The notes under the pieces: generated by a model
Seen by the model: the letters and a program-made list of their open reading frames with translations, nothing else
What the model was told of the DNA's origin: nothing
The model's database searches: none
Shown here: in pieces, positions 17,855 through 28,824 of the stretch
Layout: each line of letters starts with the position of its first letter
How positions within the stretch are numbered: the stretch's first letter is position 1
Made by a program: the position numbers and the translations under genes
From: Bdellovibrionales bacterium
Lineage (GTDB): Bacteria; Bdellovibrionota; UBA1018
Assembly: GCA_016786465.1 (NCBI GenBank)
Contig: JAEUWC010000002.1
Span: 166,074-230,073, forward strand
Direction of reading: 5' to 3'
DNA length: 64,000 nucleotides

Positions 17855-19030
17855 ATGGGTGTTTTTGAAGATTCAGTCAACACATTCCTAGCTGTCGTGA
17901 AACCGTATCTGGACGATGATGCGGTTAGCGAAGTGCTATGCAACGGACCGCAGGAAATCTTCATCGAAAAGCGCGGTCTTTTGGAAAAAGTTCCGGTGCA
18001 ATTCAAAGACGAACAAGCGCTTCAAGCGGCGGTTCGAAACATTGCCCAGTTCGTCGGCCGTACGGTCGATGAAGACAATCCAATCTTGGATGCACGTCTT
18101 CCTGACGGAAGCCGGGTTGCGGCCGTTTTGCCGCCCTGTTCACGAAAGGGCACGACCCTTTCAATTCGTAAGTTTTCAAAAGGCAGCCCTAGCTTCGTCG
18201 ATCTGATCAATCGCGGGTCGATTTCCAAGGAAGCGGCTCGTTTCCTAGACGTCTGTATTTATCTGGCCAAGAACCTGATTATTTCTGGGGGTACGGGTTC
18301 AGGTAAAACGACGCTTTTGAACGTCCTGGGATCCCGAATTCCGGGAACTCAGCGCCTTCTGATCATCGAAGACGCGTCGGAATTGAAGATCAAGACCGAC
18401 CACGTGGTCTATATGGAAACCAAGCACCCGGATGCCTTTGGCAAAGGTGCGGTCACGATTCGTGACCTGATCAAGTCCGCTCTTCGTTTGCGTCCAGACC
18501 GAATTGTCGTTGGGGAAGTCCGGGGATCTGAAGCCATGGACCTGGTCACGGCCATGAACACCGGTCACGGCGGTTCGATGGGGACGACGCACGCGAACAC
18601 TCCGTACGACGCGCTAGTCCGTTTGGAAACCCTAGCCATGATGGGTGATTCAAACGTCCCGGTTGCCGCGATTCGCCGCCAGATTTCAGCAGCCATTCAC
18701 ATGGTGGTTCAGATCAAGCGCCTAGACGACGGTTCGCGTAAGATCACCGCGATTTCAGAAGTCCTGCCTGAAGTCGACGAACAGGGGCGGTACAGCATTC
18801 GGGATATCTTTCGATTTGTGCAGCGCGGAAAAACCCCGGAAGGGAAAATTGTCGGAGAGTTCGTTCCCACGGGCTACATCCCAACCTTCATGCACGAAAT
18901 TGAAATCAATCGCCTGCCCTTTCCCCGGGAAAGGTTCAATCCGCCGGATTGGTACAAGGCTCAGATGGCACGTGAAGAATCGCAAACCAAGAAGCTGGGT
19001 GGCGGTCACGGATCTGGCCACGCCGCCTAA
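17855..19030 (+). CDS. CpaF/TadA-type secretion ATPase
   Basis: 391 residues. Hexameric type II/IV secretion ATPase of the Tad pilus (CpaF) group. Walker A is [14 protein letters not shown] (about residue 147), the Asp box is [12 protein letters not shown], Walker B is [14 protein letters not shown], and the His box lies in [16 protein letters not shown]. The N-terminal domain is short and there is no FHA domain. Other tad genes (platform proteins TadB/TadC, secretin, pilin) are absent from the window, so the partners must be elsewhere. The gene is paired with the cupredoxin-like gene, which is unusual. Confidence 0.88.
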   Translation: MGVFEDSVNTFLAVVKPYLDDDAVSEVLCNGPQEIFIEKRGLLEKVPVQFKDEQALQAAVRNIAQFVGRTVDEDNPILDARLPDGSRVAAVLPPCSRKGTTLSIRKFSKGSPSFVDLINRGSISKEAARFLDVCIYLAKNLIISGGTGSGKTTLLNVLGSRIPGTQRLLIIEDASELKIKTDHVVYMETKHPDAFGKGAVTIRDLIKSALRLRPDRIVVGEVRGSEAMDLVTAMNTGHGGSMGTTHANTPYDALVRLETLAMMGDSNVPVAAIRRQISAAIHMVVQIKRLDDGSRKITAISEVLPEVDEQGRYSIRDIFRFVQRGKTPEGKIVGEFVPTGYIPTFMHEIEINRLPFPRERFNPPDWYKAQMAREESQTKKLGGGHGSGHAA

Positions 19031-19057
19031 TTTAGGTTAAAACGGTTCCATCTTCAC

Positions 19058-22252
<3,195 letters not shown>

Positions 22253-22284
22253 CGAAGCGTGTTACGCCCCAACCCAAGAGAGAA

Positions 22285-22353
22285 GTGACCAGCGCAGGTG
22301 AAACCTGCGCGAGAGTCTTGGGTGACCAGCGCAGGTGAAACCTGCGCGAGAGT
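22285..22353 (+). repeat. two 32-bp direct repeats each holding a perfect hairpin
   Basis: Copies at 22285-22316 and 22322-22353 (37-bp period) each contain GCGCAGGT-GAA-ACCTGCGC, an 8-bp stem with a 3-nt loop. CCCAAGA at 22273-22279 and TCTTGGG at 22316-22322 can also enclose the first hairpin. The second copy ends 15 nt before the ATG of the following lipoprotein gene, so it may affect termination after ftsB or translation of that gene. Shape and loop recall REP-type elements elsewhere in the window, but the stem sequence differs. Confidence 0.8.
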
Positions 22354-22367
22354 TTCGAGGTAAAGGT

Positions 22368-23594
22368 ATGGTTCGTCGTTCCTGGTTTTCCGCCGTGGCG
22401 CTTGGTTTCATTCTGGTTTCGTGCGCGAAGGAAGAAGTTCCGCAGGTTCCAGTTCTTCAGCCACAACCCCAAGCGCCGACCGAACTGACGTACGAAGAAT
22501 CGACTGAAGTCCAATTGGGAAAGGTCATCGTCTTTAACTTTAAGGGCGGAAGCGAAGAACTGGCCCGAGAAAATTTCTACTATTTTCCAACATCGATCGA
22601 AAAACCCTTTAAAGAAGGTCAGAAGTTCAAGACCTTGGTTTTCTTGCACGGCGGTGGCGAAAGCACAGCGACCCAGCCTAGCGCTTCGAAAGTCGCGCTT
22701 CGCTACATGCGTGACTATTTGGAATACGCCGAAAAAAATCAGGTCCTTCTGATTTTCCCAACCACAGCTTATGGTTGGAATCTTCAAACCCGTTACTACC
22801 TTCGGGATCTGGTGAAACAGATTCAAATCGCCTACCCGGTTGATGGCGAAAAAATCGTTCTTTCCGGCCATTCGATGGGAGGAATGGGGATCACCCGCGA
22901 ATTCGGATTGATTCATCATTTCTTTCGTGGGGTCTTGGGACAGGCCGCTGGCGCTAAAGAATCCTCAACGGCCGCGCATCTTTTGCAGTCTTATTTCTAC
23001 ACTCCTTACATTCACCTAAACGGAATCAACGACCACTTTACGGATTTTGAACCTTGGATGAAGTCGCTTGAACGCAAACTTCATTTGATGGAAATCGAAC
23101 AGGGCCGCAATTCTTTTTTTGAATTGGTTTTCCATAAAGGAAATCACCAGCCCAACCGCGAATTGAATGAAAAGTTCCTAAACCAGCTTTTTGAACAAGA
23201 GCGCCCAGCGGTTCAAACCGAAGTGTACGCCGTCTTGGAAGCGCGGAATTACCCGATCGCGAAAGTGACACCGGCAGTGAAAGAACAGACGCTGGATACG
23301 GTCAAATGGTTGAAGGCCAAGAACTATCCGATGCCCACTTTTGAACAAGGCGGGATGGTTCGTACGGTTACCGCAAAAGTCGTTAGCCCCGTTGAAATTC
23401 AAATTCAGTTGGGAGCGCTCACGGGGGCGATTTGCTGGGACATTCGAACTTTTGAAATTTCGAACCTGGATCGATTGGTCGACGCAAAGAAGAAGATTCG
23501 CGTTTTCATCAACGGCGAACGTGTCTTTTCTGCCAAACGAAAGGGCCGCACATCGATCGACGTTTGGGTTCCCGCAAAAGCATATTGTCAGTAA
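22368..23594 (+). CDS. lipoprotein alpha/beta-hydrolase (esterase/peptidase-like)
   Basis: About 408 residues from the ATG at 22368 (GAGG 8 nt upstream). The lipobox LVSC (about residue 17) makes it a lipoprotein. The hydrolase core has the oxyanion segment LVFLHGGGEST (about residue 87), the nucleophile elbow LSGHSMGGMG (about residue 165), and a later His in FHKGNHQPN as candidate third triad member. It resembles polyhydroxybutyrate-depolymerase and prolyl-oligopeptidase-like secreted esterases. A C-terminal domain from about residue 315 is beta-rich and may bind substrate. Natural substrate unknown. Confidence 0.72.
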   Translation: MVRRSWFSAVALGFILVSCAKEEVPQVPVLQPQPQAPTELTYEESTEVQLGKVIVFNFKGGSEELARENFYYFPTSIEKPFKEGQKFKTLVFLHGGGESTATQPSASKVALRYMRDYLEYAEKNQVLLIFPTTAYGWNLQTRYYLRDLVKQIQIAYPVDGEKIVLSGHSMGGMGITREFGLIHHFFRGVLGQAAGAKESSTAAHLLQSYFYTPYIHLNGINDHFTDFEPWMKSLERKLHLMEIEQGRNSFFELVFHKGNHQPNRELNEKFLNQLFEQERPAVQTEVYAVLEARNYPIAKVTPAVKEQTLDTVKWLKAKNYPMPTFEQGGMVRTVTAKVVSPVEIQIQLGALTGAICWDIRTFEISNLDRLVDAKKKIRVFINGERVFSAKRKGRTSIDVWVPAKAYCQ

Positions 23595-23688
23595 CTGACT
23601 TAATGCGTCAAATTTGAACCCTAGGGATATTCACGCCTTAAGGCAGTTTTGACAGTGGCTTCGATTCCGTTCAAACTATTCATAGATT

Positions 23689-23708
23689 CCGGTTCATGCA
23701 CGAACCGG
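23689..23708 (+). promoter_or_regulatory. leader hairpin of the cold-shock gene
   Basis: CCGGTTC (23689-23695) and GAACCGG (23702-23708) form a perfect 7-bp stem with a 6-nt loop, about 50 nt upstream of the cold-shock ATG. Long structured leaders that refold in the cold are common for csp genes, which is the likely role here, by analogy only. Confidence 0.4.
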
Positions 23709-23756
23709 GTTTGAATGCGTGGCTTCTGAGGCTTGAGTCATCACGGAGGATTTTGG

Positions 23757-23963
23757 ATGGCCCTGGGTAAAGTGAAGTGGTTCAATGACGCAAAAGGATT
23801 TGGTTTCATCGAAAGAAATGAAGGCGACGAAATTTTCGTTCACTACACTTCGATCGTTCAAGAAGGTCACAAGACCTTAGTCGAAGGCCAAGAAGTGGAA
23901 TTCGACATCTATGACGGGCCCAAAGGCCCGCAGGCGCGAAACGTGATTCGCGCAGATCACTGA
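23757..23963 (+). CDS. cold-shock domain protein
   Basis: 68 residues from the ATG at 23757, with GGAGGA 6 nt upstream; the longer frame from 23733 has no ribosome site. A single OB-fold cold-shock domain: [16 protein letters not shown] carries RNP1 (KGFGFI), and EIFVHYTSI carries RNP2 (IFVHY). Binds single-stranded RNA or DNA and melts structure. Monocistronic by position, with a hairpin in its leader. Confidence 0.95.
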   Translation: MALGKVKWFNDAKGFGFIERNEGDEIFVHYTSIVQEGHKTLVEGQEVEFDIYDGPKGPQARNVIRADH

Positions 23964-23970
23964 TCTATCC

Positions 23971-23987
23971 GAACTAAAATCTAGTTC
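23971..23987. terminator. short hairpin between convergent genes
   Basis: GAACTA (23971-23976) and TAGTTC (23982-23987) pair around AAATC between the cold-shock gene and the convergent SDR gene, whose stop lies inside it. Only 6 bp and no clear T tract, so a weak bidirectional terminator at best. Confidence 0.35.
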
Positions 23988-24982
23988 TTGGGCATCGATT
24001 CAAAGATCGCCCGGATTCTTTGGCGAAGCTGATGCTTGGGCCGCCAGCCGGTCTTGCTTTGCAATTCAGACGAATCGCAGACGTATGCGGGGACGAAAAG
24101 GTCCCGAAGCTTGTCAAAGGTCAGGTCGGGTTTGATCCCAAAAAGGCGCGCACCGGCTTCGCCTGCACCTGCGATCGTTTTCAAAACCCAGCGGGGCGGT
24201 TCGATGAAGCGTGCCTTGGGATTCAGTTCGTCGGCGATCGCGCGAGTGATTTCCCGAAAAGTGTATGATTTTCCTTCTTCGGCGTAAGTGATGAAGGGGT
24301 TAGGAAGCGCGTTTGCTTTTTGCACCATCGCGGTCACGGCATTTGCCGCGTCTTCGGCATCCAATAAAGATAGCTTTTGCTGGGCGTGGGGAATGGGAAT
24401 CGTTCCGCGCACGGCGCCCTTAAGAAGCAAGAAAAGCCTGGCGTCGCCGATGCCGTACAGCGCGGGAAGACGCAGAATTGATTTTCGAAGTCCGGGAATA
24501 TCGCTGGCTAAGAATAGTTTTTCTGCCTGCCATTTGCTTTGGCCGTAATCCGAAGCAGCCGTGCATTTGGCTAAAGTTTCTTCGGTCGGTCGATCGCAAT
24601 GACCACCGGTCGCTGCGACGGACGAAATCAGAAGAAAGTGCTTTGGCCGATCTTCGGGCGCAAGCGACTGAACGGCTTCCAAAAGTGCCCGCGTGCTTTC
24701 TAGGTTGGCGTTAAAGATTTCAGCCCTGTAGGGCGACTTGCCGCCACCGGCACAGTGAACCAAGACTTCGCAGCCACGAATCGCCGTCATCAACGAATCC
24801 AGGTTCGCGTAATCGGCCTGCACGGTTTCACTTGCTTCAGCGATTTTTAGATTTCGTCGAATCAAGGCGCGGGCCTTGATTCCGCTAGTCACCAGGCTTT
24901 TGCAGATCAAGGCTCCCAAGAAACCATTGGCTCCGGTGACCGCAACTTGGATTGGGCCAGCGCCCGCCTGGGATTCTCCCAT
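23981..24982 (-). CDS. NAD-dependent epimerase/dehydratase (extended SDR)
   Basis: 333 residues. Rossmann start VAVTGANGFLGALICKSL (GxxGxxG), HCAGGG in the third strand region, and the catalytic YGQSK (Y-x3-K) preceded by LISSVAATG supplying Ser. The C-terminal half looks like the substrate domain of the dihydroflavonol-reductase/3-beta-HSD subgroup (RLFLLLKGAVRGTIPIP). Could act on a sugar nucleotide or a hydrophobic carbonyl compound; substrate unknown. It starts 5 nt after the typA stop, so it is expressed with typA and queF. Confidence 0.8.
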   Translation of the reverse strand: MGESQAGAGPIQVAVTGANGFLGALICKSLVTSGIKARALIRRNLKIAEASETVQADYANLDSLMTAIRGCEVLVHCAGGGKSPYRAEIFNANLESTRALLEAVQSLAPEDRPKHFLLISSVAATGGHCDRPTEETLAKCTAASDYGQSKWQAEKLFLASDIPGLRKSILRLPALYGIGDARLFLLLKGAVRGTIPIPHAQQKLSLLDAEDAANAVTAMVQKANALPNPFITYAEEGKSYTFREITRAIADELNPKARFIEPPRWVLKTIAGAGEAGARLFGIKPDLTFDKLRDLFVPAYVCDSSELQSKTGWRPKHQLRQRIRAIFESMPKN

Positions 24983-24987
24983 ACGGG

Positions 24988-26853
24988 CTAGTTGATCCGA
25001 TCTTCCCGCTTCACGCCGCGAAGGTTTTGGGCCAGGACCTTCTTGCGCAGACGCACTGATTTAGGCGTCACTTCGATCCATTCGTCTTCGTCAATCCATT
25101 CGATGCATTGTTCAAGCGACATTTCGCGAATGCCGGAAAGAGTGACCAGAACTTCGGCGTGGGCTGCGCGAATATTGGTCAGTTTCTTTGCACGGCAAGG
25201 GTTGACGTTCAGGTCGTTTTCCTTGTTGTTTTCACCGATGATCATTCCTTCGTAGACCGGCATGCCGGGCTTCACGAAAAGAATGCCGCGATCTTCAAGA
25301 CCCAATAGGCCGTATTCGACGGTTTCACCTTGGCGATCCGAAACCAACGCGCCCACTGTACGATGCGGAAGGTCGCCTTTGTGCGGCCCGTATCCCAAAA
25401 GAAGGGTGCTGAACAAGCCTTCGCCGCGCGTAGCGGTCAGGTAGCGTGAACGCATTCCCAAAAGTCCGCGGGTTGGAATTTCAAATTCCAATCGAACACG
25501 GCCGGTTCCGTTTCCGGATCCGCCTTCGTACTTGGTCAGGATGGCCTTTCGGCTTTGGAACATGTTCGTGACGTCGCCGGCGGCAGATTCAGGAAGATCC
25601 AAAACCGCGCGTTCCATCGGTTCCAGTTTTTCGCCGTTTTCACCGGTTTGGTAAAGAACGACAGGTTTACCGATCATAAATTCAAAACCTTCGCGGCGCA
25701 TCTGTTCGATCAAAATCGCGAATTGAAGTTCACCGCGACCCAAAAGTCGGAACTGGTCGCTTGCGCCCGAATCTTCCATCCGAAGCGCGACGTTGTTGCG
25801 AACTTCGCGAAGCAGGCGTTCGCGAAGTTTACGCGATTGAATGGCTTCACCTTCGCGGCCCGAAAGCGGGGACGTATTGACAGAAAAAATCATTCCGATA
25901 GTCGGTTTTTCAACCACAATTCGTGGCAGGGGTTTTCCGTCTTCGGTGCCGACCAGCGTGTCGCCGATTTCCATGGATTCATTTCCAGCGATGACGCCGA
26001 TGTCGCCTGCGGAAAGTTCAGGAACTTCGGCCATCTTCAAGCCTTCGTAAGTGAAAAGTTGGCTAACGTTGAAACTTTCGTTTCGGCTGTTACCGGCTTC
26101 ATCCACACCGCGGCGGATGATGCGTTGGTTCTTTTTCACTTTGCCCTTCAGGATCCGGCCGATCGAAAGACGGCCGACGTAATCGGAATAGGCCAGGTTG
26201 GAAACCATCATCTGGAAATCTTCGCCGGCAGCGACTTTGGGTGCTGGGACAACTTTCAGAATTTCATCAAAAAGCGGCTTAAGTGATCCCGTTTTGCCGC
26301 CTGTCAGATAGCCGTCGACTTCGTCGCGCTTGGTGGTGCACCAGCCTTGGCGGGCGCAGGCGTAAACGATCGGAAAATCAATTTGTTCGTCGTTTGCATT
26401 CAAGTCCACGAAAAGATCAAAGGTGTGGTTCACGACTTCATCAATTCGCGCGTCGGGGCGGTCGACCTTGTTGATCACCAGGATCACTTTCAGGCCTTGG
26501 GCCAGGGCCTTTTTCAAAACGAAGCGAGTCTGAGGCAACGGGCCTTCGGCAGCGTCCACCAAAAGAAGGGCTCCGTCCACCATTCCCATGATGCGTTCGA
26601 CTTCTCCGCCGAAGTCGGCGTGGCCCGGTGTATCGACGATGTTAATCTTCGTGTCGCCGACGCGAACCGAAGTGTTTTTCGCCATGATCGTGATTCCGCG
26701 TTCGCGTTCCAGATCCATCGAGTCCATGACCCGGTCAGTGGATTTTTGATGGGCCGCGAAGGTTCCTGCCTGGCGAAGCAAGAAATCGACCAGGGTGGTT
26801 TTGCCATGGTCGACGTGGGCGATGATGCAGACGTTTCTCAGTTGATCAGACAT
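24988..26853 (-). CDS. typA: ribosome-associated GTPase TypA/BipA
   Basis: 621 residues, of usual length. Translation-factor GTPase that binds the 70S ribosome and helps 50S assembly under stress or cold. G1 [13 protein letters not shown]2 [10 protein letters not shown]3 [14 protein letters not shown] and G4 NKVDRPDAR are all visible, followed by EF-G-like beta-barrel, alpha/beta domains and the TypA-specific C-terminus ([12 protein letters not shown] near the end). Head of, or second gene in, a minus-strand group queF-typA-SDR. Confidence 0.95.
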   Translation of the reverse strand: MSDQLRNVCIIAHVDHGKTTLVDFLLRQAGTFAAHQKSTDRVMDSMDLERERGITIMAKNTSVRVGDTKINIVDTPGHADFGGEVERIMGMVDGALLLVDAAEGPLPQTRFVLKKALAQGLKVILVINKVDRPDARIDEVVNHTFDLFVDLNANDEQIDFPIVYACARQGWCTTKRDEVDGYLTGGKTGSLKPLFDEILKVVPAPKVAAGEDFQMMVSNLAYSDYVGRLSIGRILKGKVKKNQRIIRRGVDEAGNSRNESFNVSQLFTYEGLKMAEVPELSAGDIGVIAGNESMEIGDTLVGTEDGKPLPRIVVEKPTIGMIFSVNTSPLSGREGEAIQSRKLRERLLREVRNNVALRMEDSGASDQFRLLGRGELQFAILIEQMRREGFEFMIGKPVVLYQTGENGEKLEPMERAVLDLPESAAGDVTNMFQSRKAILTKYEGGSGNGTGRVRLEFEIPTRGLLGMRSRYLTATRGEGLFSTLLLGYGPHKGDLPHRTVGALVSDRQGETVEYGLLGLEDRGILFVKPGMPVYEGMIIGENNKENDLNVNPCRAKKLTNIRAAHAEVLVTLSGIREMSLEQCIEWIDEDEWIEVTPKSVRLRKKVLAQNLRGVKREDRIN

Positions 26854-26863
26854 GAAGGGGATC

Positions 26864-27337
26864 CTAGTTCAGGTTGGAGTGTTGGGGGTGTTTGTGCTTG
26901 GCGCGGACGATGGTCTTGATGTTTCCACGAACCGCGAAATCACCGACGACTTCCATTTCCCAAGGGTCCAGAAGCTTGACCAGATCATCCAAGATCCGAT
27001 TTGAAACGTCTTCGTGGAAAATGCCCTGGTCACGAAACTGGTTGAAGTAAAGCTTCAAGCTTTTCAATTCGACACACCAATCCTTGGGAACGTACTTGAT
27101 GGTGATGGTCGCAAAATCGGGGAAGCCCGAAACAGGGCAAATGCAGGTGAATTCGGGGCAGGTAAATTCGATGTCATAGCGGCGGACAGTCGTGCGATTG
27201 GCAAAACGCAAAAGCTTAGCTTCGCGGATCATCTTCTTTCCGTTGGGTCGGACATTGGAAAGAGTGACGTTCTTCAGGGTAGTCTTCTGGGACTGGCTTT
27301 TTGAGCCTTCTGGATTCCTTCGTGATTCTCGTGACAT
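26864..27337 (-). CDS. queF: NADPH-dependent 7-cyano-7-deazaguanine reductase
   Basis: About 157 residues from the ATG at 27337; an in-frame TTG at 27355 gives six more. Reduces preQ0 to preQ1 in queuosine synthesis. The catalytic cysteine lies in FTCICPVSGFPDFATI, and the QueF NADPH motif reads ELKSLKLYFNQFRDQGIFHE. Length fits the short (YkvM/unimodular) type. Other queuosine genes are not in the window. Ten bases separate it from typA. Confidence 0.92.
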   Translation of the reverse strand: MSRESRRNPEGSKSQSQKTTLKNVTLSNVRPNGKKMIREAKLLRFANRTTVRRYDIEFTCPEFTCICPVSGFPDFATITIKYVPKDWCVELKSLKLYFNQFRDQGIFHEDVSNRILDDLVKLLDPWEMEVVGDFAVRGNIKTIVRAKHKHPQHSNLN

Positions 27338-27364
27338 GGGGTCACGATCTACCAAAGTCAGCCC

Positions 27365-28093
27365 TTAAGTACTAGCTGGAAGCTCGCGGTCGGTCTGGTT
27401 TTCTTTGGTCCCCGTATCGTCTTCCGTATCGTCATCATCGTCCTTAAGCCGTTTCGGGGTCAGGCTCATGGGTTTTCGAAGCATCAGGCGGTTTCTGCCT
27501 TCAATTTCTGCACATTGCTTGTTTTTGACCTGGGCCAGGGTGTGCTTGATATTGGGCATCCGGTAATCAATCAGCTTTTCTTCTAAAAAGGATTTACCGG
27601 GGGTTGAAACAAAAACACTGGGTTGCAGCGATCGGCGGCGATCCAGGCGTTCACGTTGATAGACCAGGTATACGTCTTTACGGGTATCGCCAGGCAGGCA
27701 TTTCCCGTAAAAACCGCGGGATTCCATCAAAAGCGCCTTGGTCTTGGGATCTAGGATTTTTCCTGGATACACAAAGTGTGTGGATTTTTTTCCGTCAATT
27801 TGAAGGGCGAAAACTTGCTTTTCTTCAGTGCAGTCCTGGCAGGTTCGGGCTGACATCAAGATATAGGGCTTACCACCGGCTGGGGATTCTAGGATCCCGA
27901 AAGGTTTGATTTCATAAAGCTTTGTATCCAAAGGGGCGGGCGGTTTTGCATCGGCCGTGGCAGCCTTAAAATGGATCAAGGACCCCTCTACGCGATCGAT
28001 GGTGGGAAGTTCGGTCTCGGCAGCCACCACCGTCGAATGGAAGGGCAGGACCAGTCCTAGGATGAAGAAATACTTTAGAAAACGCGTTGCCAT
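27365..28093 (-). CDS. secreted protein with a highly acidic tail, unknown function
   Basis: About 242 residues from the ATG at 28093 (alternative 28111). A signal peptide (FLKYFFILGLVLPFHSTVVAA) precedes a beta-rich body with CQDCTEEK, a possible disulfide or metal site, and a tail of Asp/Glu repeats (KDDDDDTEDDTGTKE). Acidic tails like this often bind calcium or basic partners. Divergent from the Nfu gene; I do not recognise the family. Confidence 0.6.
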   Translation of the reverse strand: MATRFLKYFFILGLVLPFHSTVVAAETELPTIDRVEGSLIHFKAATADAKPPAPLDTKLYEIKPFGILESPAGGKPYILMSARTCQDCTEEKQVFALQIDGKKSTHFVYPGKILDPKTKALLMESRGFYGKCLPGDTRKDVYLVYQRERLDRRRSLQPSVFVSTPGKSFLEEKLIDYRMPNIKHTLAQVKNKQCAEIEGRNRLMLRKPMSLTPKRLKDDDDDTEDDTGTKENQTDRELPAST

Positions 28094-28139
28094 GAGGTAA
28101 ATGGTACCCATATTTTCAATGAATGCGAGGACTAATGCT

Positions 28140-28712
28140 ATGAGTCAAAACCAGGAAGTTTACGTTTCGCTCGAGTTCACTCCGAATCCGAATACTTTGA
28201 AGTATTCTGTCAATCGTACCCTGGTGGAAAAAGGCGCGGCCAATTTTGTGCGCAAGGCCGATGCTGACGAAAGATCACCCTTAGCATCCCGCCTTTTGGC
28301 AGTACCCGGAATCGCAGGCGTCATGTTGGGCAAGGATTTTGTGACCGTGACCAAGACCGAAGACGGCGACTGGGACGTCGTTCACAAATCCGCTAGCGAA
28401 ACGATCGAAAGCCACCTGAAAGACGGACTGCCTGTTCTGAATGCCGGAGCAATGGACGGCGCGGGTCACAAAGGTTCGGGTTCGGACCAAATCGAAGTCA
28501 AGATTCGGGAAATTCTGGATAATGAAATTCGCCCTGCAGTCGCAATGGACGGCGGCGACATCACTTTTGACCGCTATGAAGCCGGCATTGTTTACCTTCA
28601 GATGCAGGGTTCTTGTAGCGGTTGCCCAAGTTCGACGGCGACCTTGAAAATGGGAATTGAAACCCGCTTGAAAGACGCGATCCCTGACGTGATTTCGGTC
28701 GAAGCCGTCTAA
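28140..28712 (+). CDS. Nfu-type iron-sulfur cluster scaffold/carrier
   Basis: About 190 residues from the ATG at 28140 (GAGGA upstream). The N-terminal domain (SLEFTPNPNTLKYSVNR, then SPLASRLLAVPGIAGVMLGKDFVTV) is the Nfu_N domain. The C-terminal NifU domain has the cluster ligands in GSCSGCPSSTATLKMGIE (CxxC). Receives Fe-S clusters from the scaffold and passes them to client enzymes. Other isc/suf genes are not nearby. Ends at a strong terminator. Confidence 0.9.
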   Translation: MSQNQEVYVSLEFTPNPNTLKYSVNRTLVEKGAANFVRKADADERSPLASRLLAVPGIAGVMLGKDFVTVTKTEDGDWDVVHKSASETIESHLKDGLPVLNAGAMDGAGHKGSGSDQIEVKIREILDNEIRPAVAMDGGDITFDRYEAGIVYLQMQGSCSGCPSSTATLKMGIETRLKDAIPDVISVEAV

Positions 28713-28725
28713 AGGTGACTGCCAC

Positions 28726-28813
28726 TTTTTAAGTCCGGTTTTCGTTCGTACAAAACCTAAAAACGCCCCGACTGCCACTGGCAGTCGGGGCGTTTGATTT
28801 TCGGACTTAAAAA
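28726..28813. terminator. strong bidirectional terminator nested in a 12-bp inverted repeat
   Basis: Arms at 28761-28777 and 28779-28795 form a perfect 17-bp inverted repeat (core CGCCCCGACTGCCA) flanked by A- and T-rich bases (ACCTAAAAA before, GATTTT after), fitting a rho-independent terminator usable from both sides between Nfu and the convergent RND gene. An outer perfect 12-bp repeat (TTTTTAAGTCCG at 28726-28737, its complement at 28802-28813) brackets it, giving an 88-bp composite palindrome. Confidence 0.85.
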
Positions 28814-28824
28814 TGAGCAGGCAC

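Noticed and set aside
25555..26286. 243-codon open frame on + inside the typA region
   Set aside because: Antisense to the conserved typA gene, with composition typical of a shadow frame and no family match.
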